A stretch of 64,000 bases of DNA, from positions 15,450 through 79,449 of the forward strand of contig NZ_JNWZ01000025.1 of NCBI RefSeq assembly GCF_000716545.1, written 5' to 3'. Below the pieces are notes generated by a model. That model had not been told where the DNA came from and searched no databases. It saw nothing but the letters and a program-made list of their open reading frames with translations. Position 1 is the stretch's first letter. Each line of letters begins with the position of its first letter. Positions 61,130 to 64,000 of the stretch are shown here, one piece after another. Origin of the DNA: Kitasatospora phosalacinea (lineage in GTDB: Bacteria > Actinomycetota > Actinomycetes > Streptomycetales > Streptomycetaceae). A program made the translations under genes and the position numbers.

Positions 61130-61740
61130 GCTTCGCCCTCAGGGCGGACACCCGGCGCCGGCAGGTCACCGTGCGCACCGTGGAGGGCGCCGAGTGGGAG
61201 CTCGGCTACGACCAGCTGGTCCTGGCCGCGGGCAGCACCACCCGGCTGTTCGACATTCCCGGCGTCACCGAGCACGCGCTCGGGATGAAGACCCTGGCCC
61301 AGGCCGCCTCCCTGCGCGACCACGTGATCGGCCGGCTGGACGCGGCCACCACCACGGACCCCGAGGAGCGGGCCGAACGTCTGTGCTTCGTGGTGGGCGG
61401 CGGGTACGCGGGCACCGGGACGGCCGCCTGCCTGGAACCGCTCACCCGGCAGGCGGTCCGGCGCTCCCCGTACGTGGACCCGTCCCTGCTCAGCCGGCAC
61501 CTGGTGGACATCGCGCCGCGGCTGCTGCCGGAGATCGGCGAGCGACTCGGATCGGCCGCGACGGCGGTGCTGCGCGGTCGCGGCACCGAGTTCAGCCTGA
61601 ACACCAGCGTGGTCCGGGTGACCCTCGGACGGTGGAGCTCACCGACGGCCGGACCCTGCGCAACCGGACCCTGGTGTGGACGGCCGGCGTGGCGGCCGGC
61701 CCACCCCATCCCGCCCGCGCCGACGCCGCCGGGACTCAGC
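61130..61740 (+). pseudogene. Type II NADH dehydrogenase fragment
   Basis: The frame reads WELGYDQLVLAAGSTTRLFD, MKTLAQAASLRDHVIGRLDA and FVVGGGYAGTGTAACLEPLT, the middle of NDH-2-type FAD/NAD oxidoreductases. A one-base indel near 61620 moves the continuation (VELTDGRTLRNRTLVWTAGV) to another frame. The N-terminal FAD loop and the C-terminal membrane anchor are missing, so it is not functional. Confidence 0.8.
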
Positions 61741-61850
61741 GGCCGTACCTGCGGCGGACGTCCTCGCGGGTGCCGGACAGGCCGAAGCCGTCGGTGCCGC
61801 CTGACCGGTTCCGCCGGGGTCCGGGCGAACCCCCGGCGGAACCGCTCCTG

Positions 61851-63850
<2,000 letters not shown>

Positions 63851-64000
63851 TCAGCGCTGGAGGGTGAGGACGCCCGGACGCCAGGGGAGCTGGTCGTAGG
63901 GGCCGGACGCGGTGGGGGACTTGCCCTGGTAGAGCAGTTGCAGGTTGCAGGGGTCGATGGTCATGGTCTGGTCGGGGTTGTTGCGGACCAGGTCGCCGTG
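63851..64000 (-). CDS. C-terminal end of a secreted glycoside hydrolase-like protein
   Basis: The last 49 residues ([20 protein letters not shown], then [16 protein letters not shown]) run off the window edge. The DPCNLQ...LYQG...LPWxPGxLTL pattern is reminiscent of the C-terminal strand region of arabinofuranosidase-type propeller enzymes (GH62/GH43-like). The family call is tentative. Confidence 0.55.
   Translation of the reverse strand, partial: HGDLVRNNPDQTMTIDPCNLQLLYQGKSPTASGPYDQLPWRPGVLTLQR

Overview
The window is very GC-rich and its genes have strong third-position G/C bias, GGAG-type ribosome binding sites, frequent GTG starts, Tat/Sec-secreted hydrolases with ricin-type lectin domains and a single TTA codon. 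This fits a Streptomycetaceae chromosome (Streptomyces or Kitasatospora). The density of secreted enzymes, gene relics and insertion-sequence fragments suggests a chromosome arm rather than the core. That placement is inference.

Layout. (1) 0-23 kb is a carbohydrate-foraging region. It holds a sugar ABC transporter tail with a Gfo/Idh oxidoreductase, a secreted GH16 glucanase-type enzyme, a lipoprotein, a DeoR regulator, a Tat-type phospholipase C, a class II (tagatose-type) aldolase, a GH27 alpha-galactosidase, a ROK kinase, a complete sugar ABC transporter with a DUF5107/TPR protein, a secreted propeller-plus-lectin protein, a ROK repressor and an SDR. (2) 23-27 kb holds decayed IS3 and IS30 transposases, a CBS-domain protein, a flotillin/NfeD-like pair and an unknown protein. 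(3) 27.2-29.7 kb is an ECF sigma, MerR/cobalamin-binding regulator and DUF2071 module resembling light-responsive LitS/LitR systems. (4) 29.7-44.9 kb contains two secreted S51 (cyanophycinase-like) peptidases, two polar-amino-acid binding lipoproteins, an amino-acid ABC permease and ATPase, an M20 peptidase and an RpiR regulator, interleaved with two glycosyltransferases, small membrane proteins and an SDR. (5) 45-56 kb holds DUF427, SRPBCC, ester-hydrolase-type proteins (two alpha/beta hydrolases and a tannase-family enzyme), Ohr, a CGNR zinc-finger regulator, a giant LuxR (LAL) regulator, and a membrane cytochrome b plus molybdopterin oxidoreductase pair. (6) 56-64 kb holds a dead ABC-F gene, another IS3 relic, a carbonic anhydrase and SulP transporter pair, a junction of two gene fragments, a GH5 plus CBM13 enzyme and the 3' end of another secreted protein.

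The strongest candidate for an undescribed system is region 4. Three promoters in it (an S51 peptidase, a stand-alone binding protein, and the ABC/M20/S51 operon) share a composite element, GTTACA or GATACA or ATTACA, then 22-23 bases, then TGTAAC, read in the direction of transcription. This links the genes as one regulon that would cut a beta-aspartyl-arginine polymer outside the cell, import the released dipeptides or amino acids, and finish hydrolysis inside. Other regulatory links seen by eye are TCAA-N6-TTGA sites at the aldolase and alpha-galactosidase promoters, palindromes at the ABC transporter and ROK promoters, and an ATCAGTC-N4-GAC element upstream of three genes of region 5.

No rRNA, tRNA, CRISPR array or replication origin was seen.
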